Shown: positions 48,728 to 58,700 of the stretch, piece after piece
How positions within the stretch are numbered: the stretch's first letter is position 1
How the letters are laid out: every line of letters begins with the position of its first letter
From: Shewanella hanedai
Lineage (GTDB): Bacteria > Pseudomonadota > Gammaproteobacteria > Enterobacterales > Shewanellaceae
Length of the DNA: 64,000 nucleotides
Direction: 5' to 3'
Assembly (NCBI RefSeq): GCF_007197645.1
Contig: NZ_VKGK01000006.1
Span: forward strand, 151,402-215,401
The notes under the pieces: generated by a model
Databases searched by the model: none
What the model saw: only the letters and a program-made list of their open reading frames with translations
Told to the model about the DNA's origin: nothing
Translations under genes and position numbers: made by a program

Positions 48728-50680
48728 TTACAACATCGCCATTCCCGGTAAATTTGTAGTGGCCCATGACTTTACATCAGCAAATCGGTATTTCTCAAAT
48801 TGTGCAAAACCGGGACAGGATCTCATCTTGAGTTTAGTGAACATTGGCGTGGTCAAACCACACAGAAAACGCGTGAGCAACACAGGCGTACAGGCTGTAC
48901 CGAGTTTTACCACGGCAGCAGAACAGACTTGATGAAAGTCATATTCATTAAGCGGCTTAACATAAAGAGCTGGCGGGAAAATAGCGGGCTCACCTCGACA
49001 CGCGGAGCACACGCCGCAATCTTGTATCATTTGCTCGTCAGCAAAATAATGAGCCAGTTGTCGGCTCAAACATTGAGTAGAGGTAAACAATGCCACGAGC
49101 TCATTGATTCTGGCAACTTCACTCACTTCCTTATCGGAAAAACGTGAAGACAAGGTCACTGTCAGCGCTTGCTCATCAAACTGGCTATCTAAAACTTGAT
49201 AAACTTGCGTCATCTGTTTACTTTGCAGTTCAATCATTCCCTTTTCATCGAGGTAATTGATCGCTTTTAACACTCGTTGCCTATCACTTGCATAATGCTG
49301 ATTTAATGCGTCAAAATTGACACTGGACCAGATTTTAGCTCTGTCAGCGGTTGAGAACAAAGCACGTATAAAGTCACGCCTCTCCTCTTTGAAATACTCA
49401 ACAACCTCCGCTTCTGGAATAAGAAATTTAAACTTGTACTCAGCAAAGTAGCTATACGTTGGCTTAATGATGTTTAGTAGTTCTAAATACACCAATAAAG
49501 TCTTCAAAGATAAAGGCCGTATATTGGATTGGTTAGAGAGACTATTGAGCACAATTTCCCATTGAGGATTGGCACTACCCGTGCTGTTACTTGCCGCTTT
49601 CTTGATCTCCTTTAGTACCACTGCAATACCACTAGGCTCGGGTGTATCGCCGTATACAAAGTTTTCTAATGTGCTTAAGTTATCCCCATTAGCCAGCACC
49701 AGACAATCAGATTCACCACCGTCACGCCCTGCTCGTCCGATCTCTTGCGCATAGTTTTCGATTGATTTAGGCAGATCATAATGAACGACAAACCGTATAT
49801 CACTCTTATCAATGCCCATACCAAACGCAATTGTGGCGACAATAATCCCCTGACCACCAGACATAAATTCATGCTGAATTGATTGGCGAACATCGGATGA
49901 CATGCCAGCATGATAAGCTTTAGCCGCTATCCCTCGAGCACTAAGTTGTGCGGCAACCTGCTCGGCAGTCTGCTGAAGAGTCACATAAATAATTCCAGAG
50001 CTGTTGAGTCGACTTTGTAGCCAGTGAGAAAGCACATCGATTTTCTCATTACTCCTCACGCCCTTGACCGCTAAATGCAGGTTAGGTCGATAAAAACCTG
50101 TCAGGATCACATTCTCAGGCAAGATCCCAAACTTACTGCCCATGTCTTGGATCACTTTAGGTGTCGCCGTCGCGGTTAACAGTAAGGTCTGAGAAATATT
50201 TAACTCCTGTTGATACCTTGGCAGTTTAAGGTAATCAGGACGAAAATTATGACCCCATTCAGAAATACAGTGAGCTTCGTCGACCACTAAGAGCGAAATT
50301 GCTACTTCAGCGATAAACTGCCTAAAGCGCTCATTATTCAACCTCTCTACTGAGATCATTAAAATCTTTATCTCGCCGGTGCGAACGCCTCTCATGACGT
50401 CATTCGCTTCTTCCCGACTTTGAGCTGAATCTATGCTCGCTGCTGCGATGCCCTTACTCTTAAGAAAATTAATTTGATCTTGAATCAATGCAAGTAGTGG
50501 AGATACGACTAAGGTCAAATGGGGTAAACAAAGCGCAGGCAGCTGATAACAGAGCGATTTCCCCGAGCCAGTAGGGAATATTGCCGCGGCGCTTTGTCCA
50601 TTAAGAATGGCTGTCACAACTTGCTCTTGGCCAGGGCGAAATTCACTGAAACCGAAATGGGATTGCAATAATTGCTGCAC
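48728..50680 (-). CDS. RecQ-family ATP-dependent DNA helicase
   Basis: 650-residue helicase. Motor motifs: Walker A PTGSGKSLCYQLPAL, DEAH box VVDEAHCISEWGHNF, LLTATATP and the helicase C-terminal EIGRAGRDGG, so the core is RecQ. Unlike E. coli RecQ, the tetracysteine zinc cluster (CLSRQLAHYFA then DCGVCSAC) does not follow the core directly but comes after about 200 residues with a winged-helix-like part (LKTLLVYLELLNIIKP). No clear HRDC domain is seen. The layout resembles the RecQ4/RqlH-type branch. The start is a GTG at 50680 with AGG about 9 bases upstream. Confidence 0.83.
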   Translation of the reverse strand: MQQLLQSHFGFSEFRPGQEQVVTAILNGQSAAAIFPTGSGKSLCYQLPALCLPHLTLVVSPLLALIQDQINFLKSKGIAAASIDSAQSREEANDVMRGVRTGEIKILMISVERLNNERFRQFIAEVAISLLVVDEAHCISEWGHNFRPDYLKLPRYQQELNISQTLLLTATATPKVIQDMGSKFGILPENVILTGFYRPNLHLAVKGVRSNEKIDVLSHWLQSRLNSSGIIYVTLQQTAEQVAAQLSARGIAAKAYHAGMSSDVRQSIQHEFMSGGQGIIVATIAFGMGIDKSDIRFVVHYDLPKSIENYAQEIGRAGRDGGESDCLVLANGDNLSTLENFVYGDTPEPSGIAVVLKEIKKAASNSTGSANPQWEIVLNSLSNQSNIRPLSLKTLLVYLELLNIIKPTYSYFAEYKFKFLIPEAEVVEYFKEERRDFIRALFSTADRAKIWSSVNFDALNQHYASDRQRVLKAINYLDEKGMIELQSKQMTQVYQVLDSQFDEQALTVTLSSRFSDKEVSEVARINELVALFTSTQCLSRQLAHYFADEQMIQDCGVCSACRGEPAIFPPALYVKPLNEYDFHQVCSAAVVKLGTACTPVLLTRFLCGLTTPMFTKLKMRSCPGFAQFEKYRFADVKSWATTNLPGMAML

Positions 50681-50742
50681 GAAAGAGTACCTACTATTGA
50701 TGGTGAGAAGTCATTACATGATAGGAACACAGATCCATATCA

Positions 50743-51597
50743 TTAATTCTTCTGTATAAGAGAGAAACTGGCTTGTATCGGATTATGATCAGATGCCTTA
50801 GTGGGTGTCACGTGCGCCTCGTCTAACACTAGTCCGCTGTAATAGAGATGATCTAACGCTAATCCAAATACTCGATTGCGTTTATCAACAGCATATTTCG
50901 CTTCTGTCATGCCCAGTTGGAGCATAAACTCACCAATCATATCGACCCGCCCCTGTCGCCAAGTGTTAAAATCACCAGCCATGATAACAGGGCCATTATG
51001 TGCCTTGATCTGCTCCGCTAATAAACTAATTTGTTTCCTGTACTCCTTTAAGCGCCAAGCAAAATTGATCCCATGCAAATTAACCACTAATAGGTTTTCG
51101 CCATTAGATAAAGGGTATGTAGACACCAGCGCAGACTTAGCAAAACGGATCCACGGTTCAATGGCCTGATAAGCGCAGGCTGATTCTGCTGACACCTTGG
51201 CAAGATTCATCACACCTATCGGCGTTTTAAAGACTTTAAATGCTTTAGCCATCAACACCTGATGACTGTCTTCTTGTAAGAAGCTTTTAAGCCCCGTTGA
51301 TAACTTAGCCTCTTGAAGCAAAACAAGCTCACTGCTATCAAGCAACTCTGTTAATACAGAGCTCCAGCTCGATCTTTGTTGCTTATAGATATTCCAGACA
51401 CTGACACTCAGCTTGCCATCGGTATCTAACGGCAATATTGCAGTATTTTCCACACATTGAGATAAGAAAAGTGGCGATTTAGCACTGCTCATGATCAGAT
51501 TCTCTCCATTCGCTTCATTAACCGAGTAAACATAGGCTGCGGATCCAAATAAGAGCAACATCACTAGGCAGACTGTAATTTTGAATTTAAGTTTCAA
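50743..51597 (-). CDS. endonuclease/exonuclease/phosphatase family protein
   Basis: 284-residue EEP-fold protein with an N-terminal signal or anchor (ITVCLVMLLLFGSAAYVYSV). EEP signatures are VSVWNIYKQQR, LLQEAKLS, GDFNTWRQGR and the catalytic ASDHNPIQASF. It is therefore an exported or membrane-tethered metal-dependent phosphodiesterase, of nuclease or sphingomyelinase/lipid-phosphatase type; the substrate cannot be told. The start is a TTG at 51597; no ATG lies ahead of residue 13. Gene is divergent from cardiolipin synthase. Confidence 0.83.
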   Translation of the reverse strand: MKLKFKITVCLVMLLLFGSAAYVYSVNEANGENLIMSSAKSPLFLSQCVENTAILPLDTDGKLSVSVWNIYKQQRSSWSSVLTELLDSSELVLLQEAKLSTGLKSFLQEDSHQVLMAKAFKVFKTPIGVMNLAKVSAESACAYQAIEPWIRFAKSALVSTYPLSNGENLLVVNLHGINFAWRLKEYRKQISLLAEQIKAHNGPVIMAGDFNTWRQGRVDMIGEFMLQLGMTEAKYAVDKRNRVFGLALDHLYYSGLVLDEAHVTPTKASDHNPIQASFSLIQKN

Positions 51598-51778
51598 TTT
51601 TATTATCCAATTCCTTAACTTTAGACTGAGGTCAGGACTCTATCAATGCACACTCTCGCAATGCACAGCCCAACAAACAAACTAAATATCTATCTGTATT
51701 AATTTTTAAAAACAATGCACACTAGACTTGCATTTCAATCGTTACTCACATCAATCAATACCAGCCCAAGCAGAGAAT

Positions 51779-53236
51779 ATGGAACAGTTTTATCAAATTT
51801 TAACCTTCGTGGGTCTATTTGCATACTGGTTAATTGCAGCCGGTGTCGCTATTCGAGTGATCATTAAGCGTCGCAGTATAGGTGTGTCTTTAGCGTGGAT
51901 GATGGTGATCTATTTTGTGCCATTTTTTGGTGTCATCGGCTACCTTCTCATCGGAGAGCAAAACTGGGGCAAAGCCAGAGAAAATCGAGCAAAATTAATG
52001 TATGCCCCCTATCGAGAATGGTTTGCCGATCTGTTTAAGTTTCGCCAATATCAGCCCAAAGAACTGAGTCAATACGGCCACTCAATCAGTGCCCTTTGCG
52101 AAAACAGATTAGGCATACCTTCGTTAGGGAACAACCAACTCGAATTGCAAACAACGCCACAAGAGATCTTAAACTCGATGATCTCCGACATAAACAATGC
52201 GCAAAGCTCAATTAACCTTGAGTTTTATATTTGGCACCCTGGCGGCTTAGCCGATAATGTCGCTCAAGCATTGATTGACGCCGCTAACCGAGGCGTGGAT
52301 GTTAAACTACTGCTTGATGCCGCCGGAAGTCGTCAATTTTTTAAAAGTCACTGGCCAAAACAACTCAGGAAAAATGGCATTGAGGTCACCAATGCCCTAC
52401 TGGTGAGTCCATTGAGAATGTTCTTCAGACGGCTTGACCTGAGAATGCACCGTAAGATCGTCATTATCGATAACTGTATCGGCTACACAGGTTCAATGAA
52501 CATGGTGGATCCAGCATTTTTTAAGCAAAATGCCCATGTGGGACAATGGATCGATGTCATGGTCAGACTCACTGGCTCAAACGTACCAGTACTCAATACG
52601 ATTAACAGTTGGGACTGGGAGGTTGAAACGAATCATAGACACCTACCAGAAGCGCCTAAGTGCATAAGTCTGGATGCAGATAATCCAGTCGACATACTGC
52701 AAGTTATCCCTTCAGGGCCCGGGATGCCAACTGAAATTATCCATCAGGTTTTGCTGCTAAGTATCTACCAAGCGAAATCTGAAATTGTGATCACCACGCC
52801 CTACTTCGTTCCTAGTGAAGGCTTGATGTTTGCGTTGGTGTCGGCGGCGCACCGTGGTGTCAACGTCGAATTGATCATTCCCTACCGAAATGACTCGACC
52901 ATGGTGAAATGGGCCAGCCGTTCTTTCTTCAGTGAACTTCTTAGCGCTGGCGTTAAGATCTACCGTTTTAAAGGCGGACTGCTGCACACAAAATCCGTGG
53001 TGATAGACCAAAATCACTGCTTAATTGGCACCGTTAATCTTGATATGCGCAGTTTATGGCTAAACAGTGAAGTCACGCTTGCGGTAGACGATGTCGCCTT
53101 TACACAGAAACTCGGTAAGCTGCAGCAAAGTTATATTGATGATTCAGTTCAGGTAGATCACCAAGTTTGGCGAAAGCGTCCGGTATACAAACGAGTGATA
53201 GAGCAGTTCTTTTACATGTTCAGCCCACTCTTGTAG
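51779..53236 (+). CDS. clsA: cardiolipin synthase A
   Basis: 485-residue membrane enzyme joining two phosphatidylglycerols (E. coli ClsA 486). Two N-terminal membrane spans (ILTFVGLFAYWLIAAGVA and LAWMMVIYFVPFFGVIGYLL) precede two phospholipase D HKD motifs: MHRKIVIIDNCIGYTGSMN and LHTKSVVIDQNHCLIGTVN. Length and both motifs are complete. The ATG at 51779 is chosen (E. coli ClsA also starts right before the first span); a frame extension to 51728 adds a hydrophilic stretch. It makes, with pssA, the second phospholipid-synthesis enzyme in the window. Confidence 0.94.
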   Translation: MEQFYQILTFVGLFAYWLIAAGVAIRVIIKRRSIGVSLAWMMVIYFVPFFGVIGYLLIGEQNWGKARENRAKLMYAPYREWFADLFKFRQYQPKELSQYGHSISALCENRLGIPSLGNNQLELQTTPQEILNSMISDINNAQSSINLEFYIWHPGGLADNVAQALIDAANRGVDVKLLLDAAGSRQFFKSHWPKQLRKNGIEVTNALLVSPLRMFFRRLDLRMHRKIVIIDNCIGYTGSMNMVDPAFFKQNAHVGQWIDVMVRLTGSNVPVLNTINSWDWEVETNHRHLPEAPKCISLDADNPVDILQVIPSGPGMPTEIIHQVLLLSIYQAKSEIVITTPYFVPSEGLMFALVSAAHRGVNVELIIPYRNDSTMVKWASRSFFSELLSAGVKIYRFKGGLLHTKSVVIDQNHCLIGTVNLDMRSLWLNSEVTLAVDDVAFTQKLGKLQQSYIDDSVQVDHQVWRKRPVYKRVIEQFFYMFSPLL

Positions 53237-53397
53237 AAACCGTTGTTGAAGAGATTGTGGGCACGATTCTAGAAACACGGTTCAATAGCAGAGAGACATA
53301 GTAAACCCACCTCTCTGCGCTAAATCATGTAGAGTGACACAAAAATACGCGATTTGATTACCTAATATGCAAACGATTGAAATATCAGTTTTATCGC

Positions 53398-53426
53398 TTG
53401 ACCATCTTCAGGCTTTTGCGTAAAGT
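53398..53426 (+). promoter_or_regulatory. candidate tRNA-Ser promoter
   Basis: TTGACC (53398-53403), 17-base spacer, TAAAGT (53421-53426), followed by GC-rich ACGGCTCCG. It would give a 5' leader of about 95 bases removed by processing. Confidence 0.5.
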
Positions 53427-53528
53427 ACGGCTCCGTTAACAGAGAAAGCCCGTCAGCTCGGCTTAGTGATTTGTTAACGATTTCCAAGTTTAAAACTTTG
53501 TTTACAAGGTAATTAAACAATAAAATTT

Positions 53529-53619
53529 GGTGAGTTGGCTGAGTGGCTGAAGGCGCACGCCTGGAAAGTGTGTATGGGTTTATAGCCCATCTAGGGTTCG
53601 AATCCCTAACTCACCGCCA
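53529..53619 (+). tRNA. tRNA-Ser (GGA)
   Basis: Class II tRNA of 91 bases with encoded CCA. Acceptor arm GGTGAGT pairs with ACTCACC before the discriminator G and CCA. The anticodon loop CTGGAAA gives anticodon GGA (codons UCC/UCU). A long variable arm (GTGTATGGGTTTATAGCCCAT) and T-loop GGTTCGAATCC are present. A hairpin terminator follows. The 3' end is partly repeated at 53730-53747. Confidence 0.97.
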
Positions 53620-53626
53620 TATTTAG

Positions 53627-53661
53627 AAAATGCCTAGCAGAGATGTTAGGCATTTTTCGTT
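53627..53661 (+). terminator. terminator of tRNA-Ser
   Basis: Stem AAAATGCCTA / TAGGCATTTT with a 10-base loop, then T residues. Confidence 0.85.
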
Positions 53662-53729
53662 TCAATCATAGCTAACAATTACTAGGTTTATAGCACCTTA
53701 TTGTAGGGTTCCTTCTTTACCGAAAAGAG

Positions 53730-53747
53730 CCTAACTCACCGCCATAT
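53730..53747. repeat. duplicated tRNA-Ser 3' end (possible att scar)
   Basis: CCTAACTCACCGCCATAT repeats 53605-53622, the last 15 bases of the tRNA plus three flanking bases. Just upstream TAGGGTTCC (53704) recalls the T-arm start. Such repeats arise by integrase-mediated insertion at tRNA genes. Confidence 0.65.
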
Positions 53748-53924
53748 ATACTAAGGGTTAGCATCTGTTATAACAAAGAGCTCAAGGTCTTTTCAACCAT
53801 TTGATTTTAAAAATAATCACACTCTAATACTAATTAATATATAGATATGGCCGATTGTGAACACGTAATATGAGTATGCCCACCAACTGGCTCAGTTAGT
53901 GGGCTTTCAATATGGTAATTTCGT

Positions 53925-55433
53925 CTAAAAATCTTCACAAATCAGTCTGACACCATTGAGTGCTGTATCATCACCGTCTCCTTGACTATCTTCTACACGT
54001 GTAATAATACCTGTTACTGCCTGTCCACTCGGGCAGTTTTGTCTTGGTGTCCAATTACCCCATTGACCGTTATTGGTTGGGGCGTTAATCATTGGACCAT
54101 CTTTACAATATAAATCGATGTCGTTTGCAGCCGTATCGTCGTCATCACCTTGCTTAGGTTCAATCTTTATATCAAAGCCAACTACAGGTTGGGAGTAGTA
54201 TGGACAAAGGCTAGATAATCCCCCCCAATCTCCGTATGGACCAGTCGCACTTTGAATTGGAAAGTTGACACCAACATCTGAATTACCACACCATAATTCA
54301 ATGCCATTTAAAGCAGTATCATCCCCTCCTTCCGACTCTGACTTAAGTTTATATCCATAGACATATTGACCACTTGAACATTTGACAATACTCCCCCAAG
54401 TTCCCCAAAAACCATCAGTTATCGCGGAGCCCAAATTACCAGATGGAATAATATTAGTATTAGAGCTAGAGCTCCTGTCATTGTTATTAATAATGTCACT
54501 AATAAGGTTTGCTGTGCGGTTTGGATAATCCATTAAAATAATAGACCCAATATTTTCAGTCGATCCAACACCACTATAAAAATACTCTTTTACTTTAGGG
54601 TTAACATAGTCAGCTGTATTACTGATATAAAAACCATTATATTGTGCACTTGCAAAATTAATCCAAATTTTAGAACTGTTAAAATCTAAATGAGCTTCAT
54701 CTAAATGCTCTTTCACCTGAAGTGCTTTTTTAGGGTAATCCAAACCCACTTGGGGACCACATATTCTTTGGGTTACAGCATCTGAAAAAGGTGTAGCAGG
54801 GATAATGACTTGCTCGTAGCATTCAGTATCAAGCTCATACTCATCTTGAATTTTTAACAGATCATTTTTCCAACCAATTCCAACGCTGTCATTGTTTGGA
54901 GTATAGCGATTGAACAGAACAATATGACTACGTACAGTATCTAACTCCGTGCTACCGGTAATCGAATGTTGATAAAACTTAGTTCCCGGTGCATTAATAT
55001 AATCTTGATTTAATCTGCTAATATCAAGTCCATCATCAGCAAGAAAGTTTGGTTTTTCGTGTTTTATGGACATGAAAATAACTTCACCATCATGTGCATC
55101 TAAAAAGCTTTCAACCTCATCCATCACCAGATCATTAAAGCTCCCTAGAAATATATCTCCATGTCGAAGTTCAAAGTCATTAACACTGCCTATTCGATTA
55201 CTTATACGAATATCAAAAAAGCGAATGCCATTTTCAAGCTGCTCTCTAATACTCCAATCCTGAGTTTCGGCAAGCGATGTCGTCCTAAAGGCCGCAGAGT
55301 CATGGGTGCCAGGAATGGTTAAGTGAGTTAGTTTGGTTGAACCATTTATATCCCTCATCCAGTTTCTTTCATCTAACGCATAAGAATTAATGGAGAAAAA
55401 AAATATAACAACAATACATATAACATTCTTCAT
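53925..55433 (-). CDS. secreted PI-PLC-domain protein with VMO-I-like repeats
   Basis: 502 residues from the ATG at 55433, with AAGGAAG 6 bases upstream. Signal peptide at about 1-20 (ending SINSYA). Residues 30-320 form a bacterial phosphatidylinositol-specific phospholipase C X-type domain: catalytic His44 in IPGTHDSAAF and His91 in ELRHGDIFLGS. From about 335 to 502 three repeats carry W-G-x-W, C-x-x-G, and GDDTALNG-type blocks, resembling vitelline membrane outer layer protein I (VMO-I) domains. It would cleave phosphatidylinositol or GPI-like lipids outside the cell. AT-rich, next to a hybrid regulator on the same strand. Confidence 0.8.
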   Translation of the reverse strand: MKNVICIVVIFFFSINSYALDERNWMRDINGSTKLTHLTIPGTHDSAAFRTTSLAETQDWSIREQLENGIRFFDIRISNRIGSVNDFELRHGDIFLGSFNDLVMDEVESFLDAHDGEVIFMSIKHEKPNFLADDGLDISRLNQDYINAPGTKFYQHSITGSTELDTVRSHIVLFNRYTPNNDSVGIGWKNDLLKIQDEYELDTECYEQVIIPATPFSDAVTQRICGPQVGLDYPKKALQVKEHLDEAHLDFNSSKIWINFASAQYNGFYISNTADYVNPKVKEYFYSGVGSTENIGSIILMDYPNRTANLISDIINNNDRSSSSNTNIIPSGNLGSAITDGFWGTWGSIVKCSSGQYVYGYKLKSESEGGDDTALNGIELWCGNSDVGVNFPIQSATGPYGDWGGLSSLCPYYSQPVVGFDIKIEPKQGDDDDTAANDIDLYCKDGPMINAPTNNGQWGNWTPRQNCPSGQAVTGIITRVEDSQGDGDDTALNGVRLICEDF

Positions 55434-55724
55434 AAAACTTCCTTTTATTTCTTTCGATGTAAAAGTCATACTTAGCCATCATAGATAGCAAGTGTTGACT
55501 ACTAAATATATATTTCGTGTACTGAATTAAATCCTATTCAAGATATTATCCGTTATCGAAAACATAACTTTATGCTGTCGATATGCGGACAATTGATAAA
55601 ATACTGTAGAAAAGTTGACAGTTATTGTTGTTAACCGGACATCCCCTTATCTTCTGATAATCAATCATACAAAAGGGTATTAATTTTAGACGATTAGTTT
55701 TCTTAAAGGCCTGCTATTGGTAGA
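55434..55724. other. intergenic region between PI-PLC and hybrid regulator genes
   Basis: 291 bases holding the PI-PLC promoter. A 9-mer GTCCGCATA (minus strand) is also found in the dyad upstream of the regulator gene; shared 9-mers can occur by chance. No gene is seen. Confidence 0.4.
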
Positions 55725-58700
55725 TTAACGTGTAGTGAAGTCACTTGGCGCCACCCCATATTTCTGTTTAAAACTTTGGGAAAAACTACTATGAGATGAA
55801 TAACCCACTAGGAAAGAGACATCTCCTGCAGGCTTACCCTGTCCTAAAAGTAATGCAGCTCTTTCGAGACGAAAGTGACGCAGATAGTCACCAGGTGTCA
55901 TGGCGATCAAGGCTTTAAATTTTCGTCTTAATTGTCTTTCACTAATTGATAGGGCGTTAGCTAAGCTGTCTACATTAATATTTTCGTGTTGAAAGTTATC
56001 GTTAAGATATTCATTAACCTGTTGCATAAAGTAGTGTTCTGCCAACTCAGATGGAGCGAAATCATTATGTACAGTTCCATCTTGAGTTGTGTTATTTTCA
56101 ATAATCCCTATTTGTTTAGCACTAAGTTTAGGAGAATTAAAGGGTGATTTTTTTAGTTTTAACTCTTCTAGTTGCTTAATAAACTTATGTCGTAACTGTG
56201 ATTGAATCAAGAGTAAATTACTGACTCGCAACAATAGCTCGTCAGCATTAAATGGTTTGACCAAATAGTCATTGGCTTGCTCTTGTAAACCGACCATCCG
56301 GCTTTTATGATCACCTTTTGCAGTAAGAAAAATAATGGGAATGTGACTTGTGGTTTTTTGTGATTTTAATTTACGTACCATATTTATACCATTCATTACC
56401 GGCATCATTACATCGCTGATAATAATATCTGGCACTTCAGTCGTCGCGATATTAAATCCTTGCTCTCCATCTCTAGCAATGAAGACTTGGTATTTTTTTC
56501 CAATAGTGTCGATCAGAAATTGTCGCATATCAGGATCATCTTCAACCAACAATAAACTCGTTTGAGTATCATCAGATTTAATTGAACGTTTTGTTAGGTT
56601 ATTGTATTTAGTTAAATCACTCCCATCTTTTGTTTGCTCTCTTAATCCTCTGAGTGACACTTGCTCAGGTAGACCTAAGTTCACAATGTTGTTATGGCTA
56701 GAATTATTTGTTAAATCAAATTGTTCTCTAGAAACTTCATTGATAATTGGTAAGTAAACTCTAATGGTCGTGCCTTGATTAACCTTGCTTTCTAAATCAA
56801 TATATCCTTGATGCATTTCAACTATTTCTTTCACCAACGCCAGGCCAATACCAGAACCTGTCACCTGTTCATTTATACTATCCTGTCCTCGAGTAAAACG
56901 TTCAAACACAACGCCCTGCAACTCCTCTGCAATACCGATCCCAGAATCTTTCACTTCAATCATTAATTCATTAGCAATAGTTCTTTCTGAATATACAGTA
57001 ATAACACCTCCAGATTGTGTATACTTAATGGCATTAGATAATAAATTCAGCATTACTTTATCGAAAGCGTCTTGTGTAAAACTAAAGAAAACGTTTTCAA
57101 GATTTATAATTCTTAGTTCTATATTATTATCCTTAGCAAAATCACTAAAAACATCGACGATACTGCTAATTAGAAAGGAAAATGACTGCACACCTTGCTC
57201 TGTAACACTTTTGACTCGGAAAGACTCAATATTGAGTAATTGTTCAATTAATCTTAATAGCCTGTTCCCATTTCTTTTTATAAGCTTAAGACTTTTTATT
57301 TTCTCATCTTGTTGCTCAATACGTAACAACTCTGTAATTGGGCCAATAATAAGAGTAAGAGGAGTTCTTAACTCATGTGATATATTTGCAAACTCTTGTT
57401 CCTTCATTGATAACAAGTTCTCTATTTCTTGGGTTCGTTCGGCAACAGTCAGTTCAAGAATATGTGATTGCCTGGTTAATCTACGAGTACGGAATACGAC
57501 AAACAAATATATAGTCAATAACATTAATAGCAGATACACTATATATATCACATTCGACTTCCACCATGGTGGACTAATGTGAATACGAATAGAAGTTCCC
57601 TCATCATTCCATAAATTGTTATTGTTTGAGGCTTTTACCCGAAAAATATACTCACCACTGTCAAGGTTTGTGTAAGTAGCAATACGATTTTTGCTATTGG
57701 TCATTATCCACTCTTTATCGTGACCCTCCATTTTATATGCATACTGGTTTTTATTTGAGTTAAAATAATTTAATGCTGCAAACTCAAATGAGAACATGGA
57801 CTGTAAATAAGATAGCTTCAATATCTTTGTTTGGGTAATACTATGTAAAAGCATAAAATTATTTTTTGCTTCAACTTTCTCCTTACTGATGCTTGCTGAA
57901 CTTAATGAAGTATTTTTGCGAATAGGTACCGATTTATTAAATAGTGAAAATCCAGTTATAACAACTGGTGGTAAGAAATCATTCTTATTTATAGCTTCAG
58001 GAATAAATCTATTGAAGCCATTACTCCCACCAAAAAATAACTCTCCTTTACTGTTACGAAATGCTGAATTCTTATAAAACTTGTTGCTTTGTAAACCGTC
58101 ATAAACATCATAGTTATTGTATAATTCACTTTCAGGATTGAATTGTACAAGCCCACTATTAGAACTGAACCAAAGTTGATTTGAGTCATCCTCAAGGATT
58201 GCATTAATAGTATTATCTGTTAGGCATAATGTTTTTTGACCATGGGTGAATGCATCAATACTTGGTAGGTATTTATTAAAGCCAACCGTTGTTGCAACCC
58301 ACAGGGTTCCAAGATAATCCTCAGCAATATCATGTACATCATTACTATTCAAACTACTTTTATTAAAAGCGTCATGAATGTAGCGCTTCAAGGTTTCAGA
58401 TATTGGATTATATTGATAAAGCCCTTTGTTTGTGCCTATCCACAGCATACCATGACGGTCTTCAAGCAAGGAACTAACTATATAATTATCTAAACTTTGC
58501 TGCCCTAATAGATTATGTTTCAAATATGTATATTCAGAGCTAGTTTTATCATATTTTATTATCCCTTTTGAAGTGCCAATCCATATGAAACCAAAACGAG
58601 ATTCAATAATTTTCGAAATGAAAGTTTGTGAAATGTGTGATGGAAATTGAACAGAGATTAAACTGTCTTTTTCAGAATTATAATGGTACAAACCGTGACC

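Larger units (their letters stand above)
53620..53924. other. region between tRNA-Ser and PI-PLC gene
   Basis: 305 bases with the tRNA terminator and an 18-base repeat of the tRNA 3' end. Nothing coding is seen. Confidence 0.6.

Noticed and set aside
53498..53526. TTGTTT-17-TAAAAT as tRNA-Ser promoter
   Set aside because: The -10 ends only two bases before the mature tRNA, leaving no room for a transcription start; the site at 53398-53426 is preferred.
57028..57582. 184-codon frame antisense to the hybrid regulator gene
   Set aside because: It is the reverse complement of kinase and membrane-span coding sequence; its composition is low-complexity and hydrophobic, a shadow.
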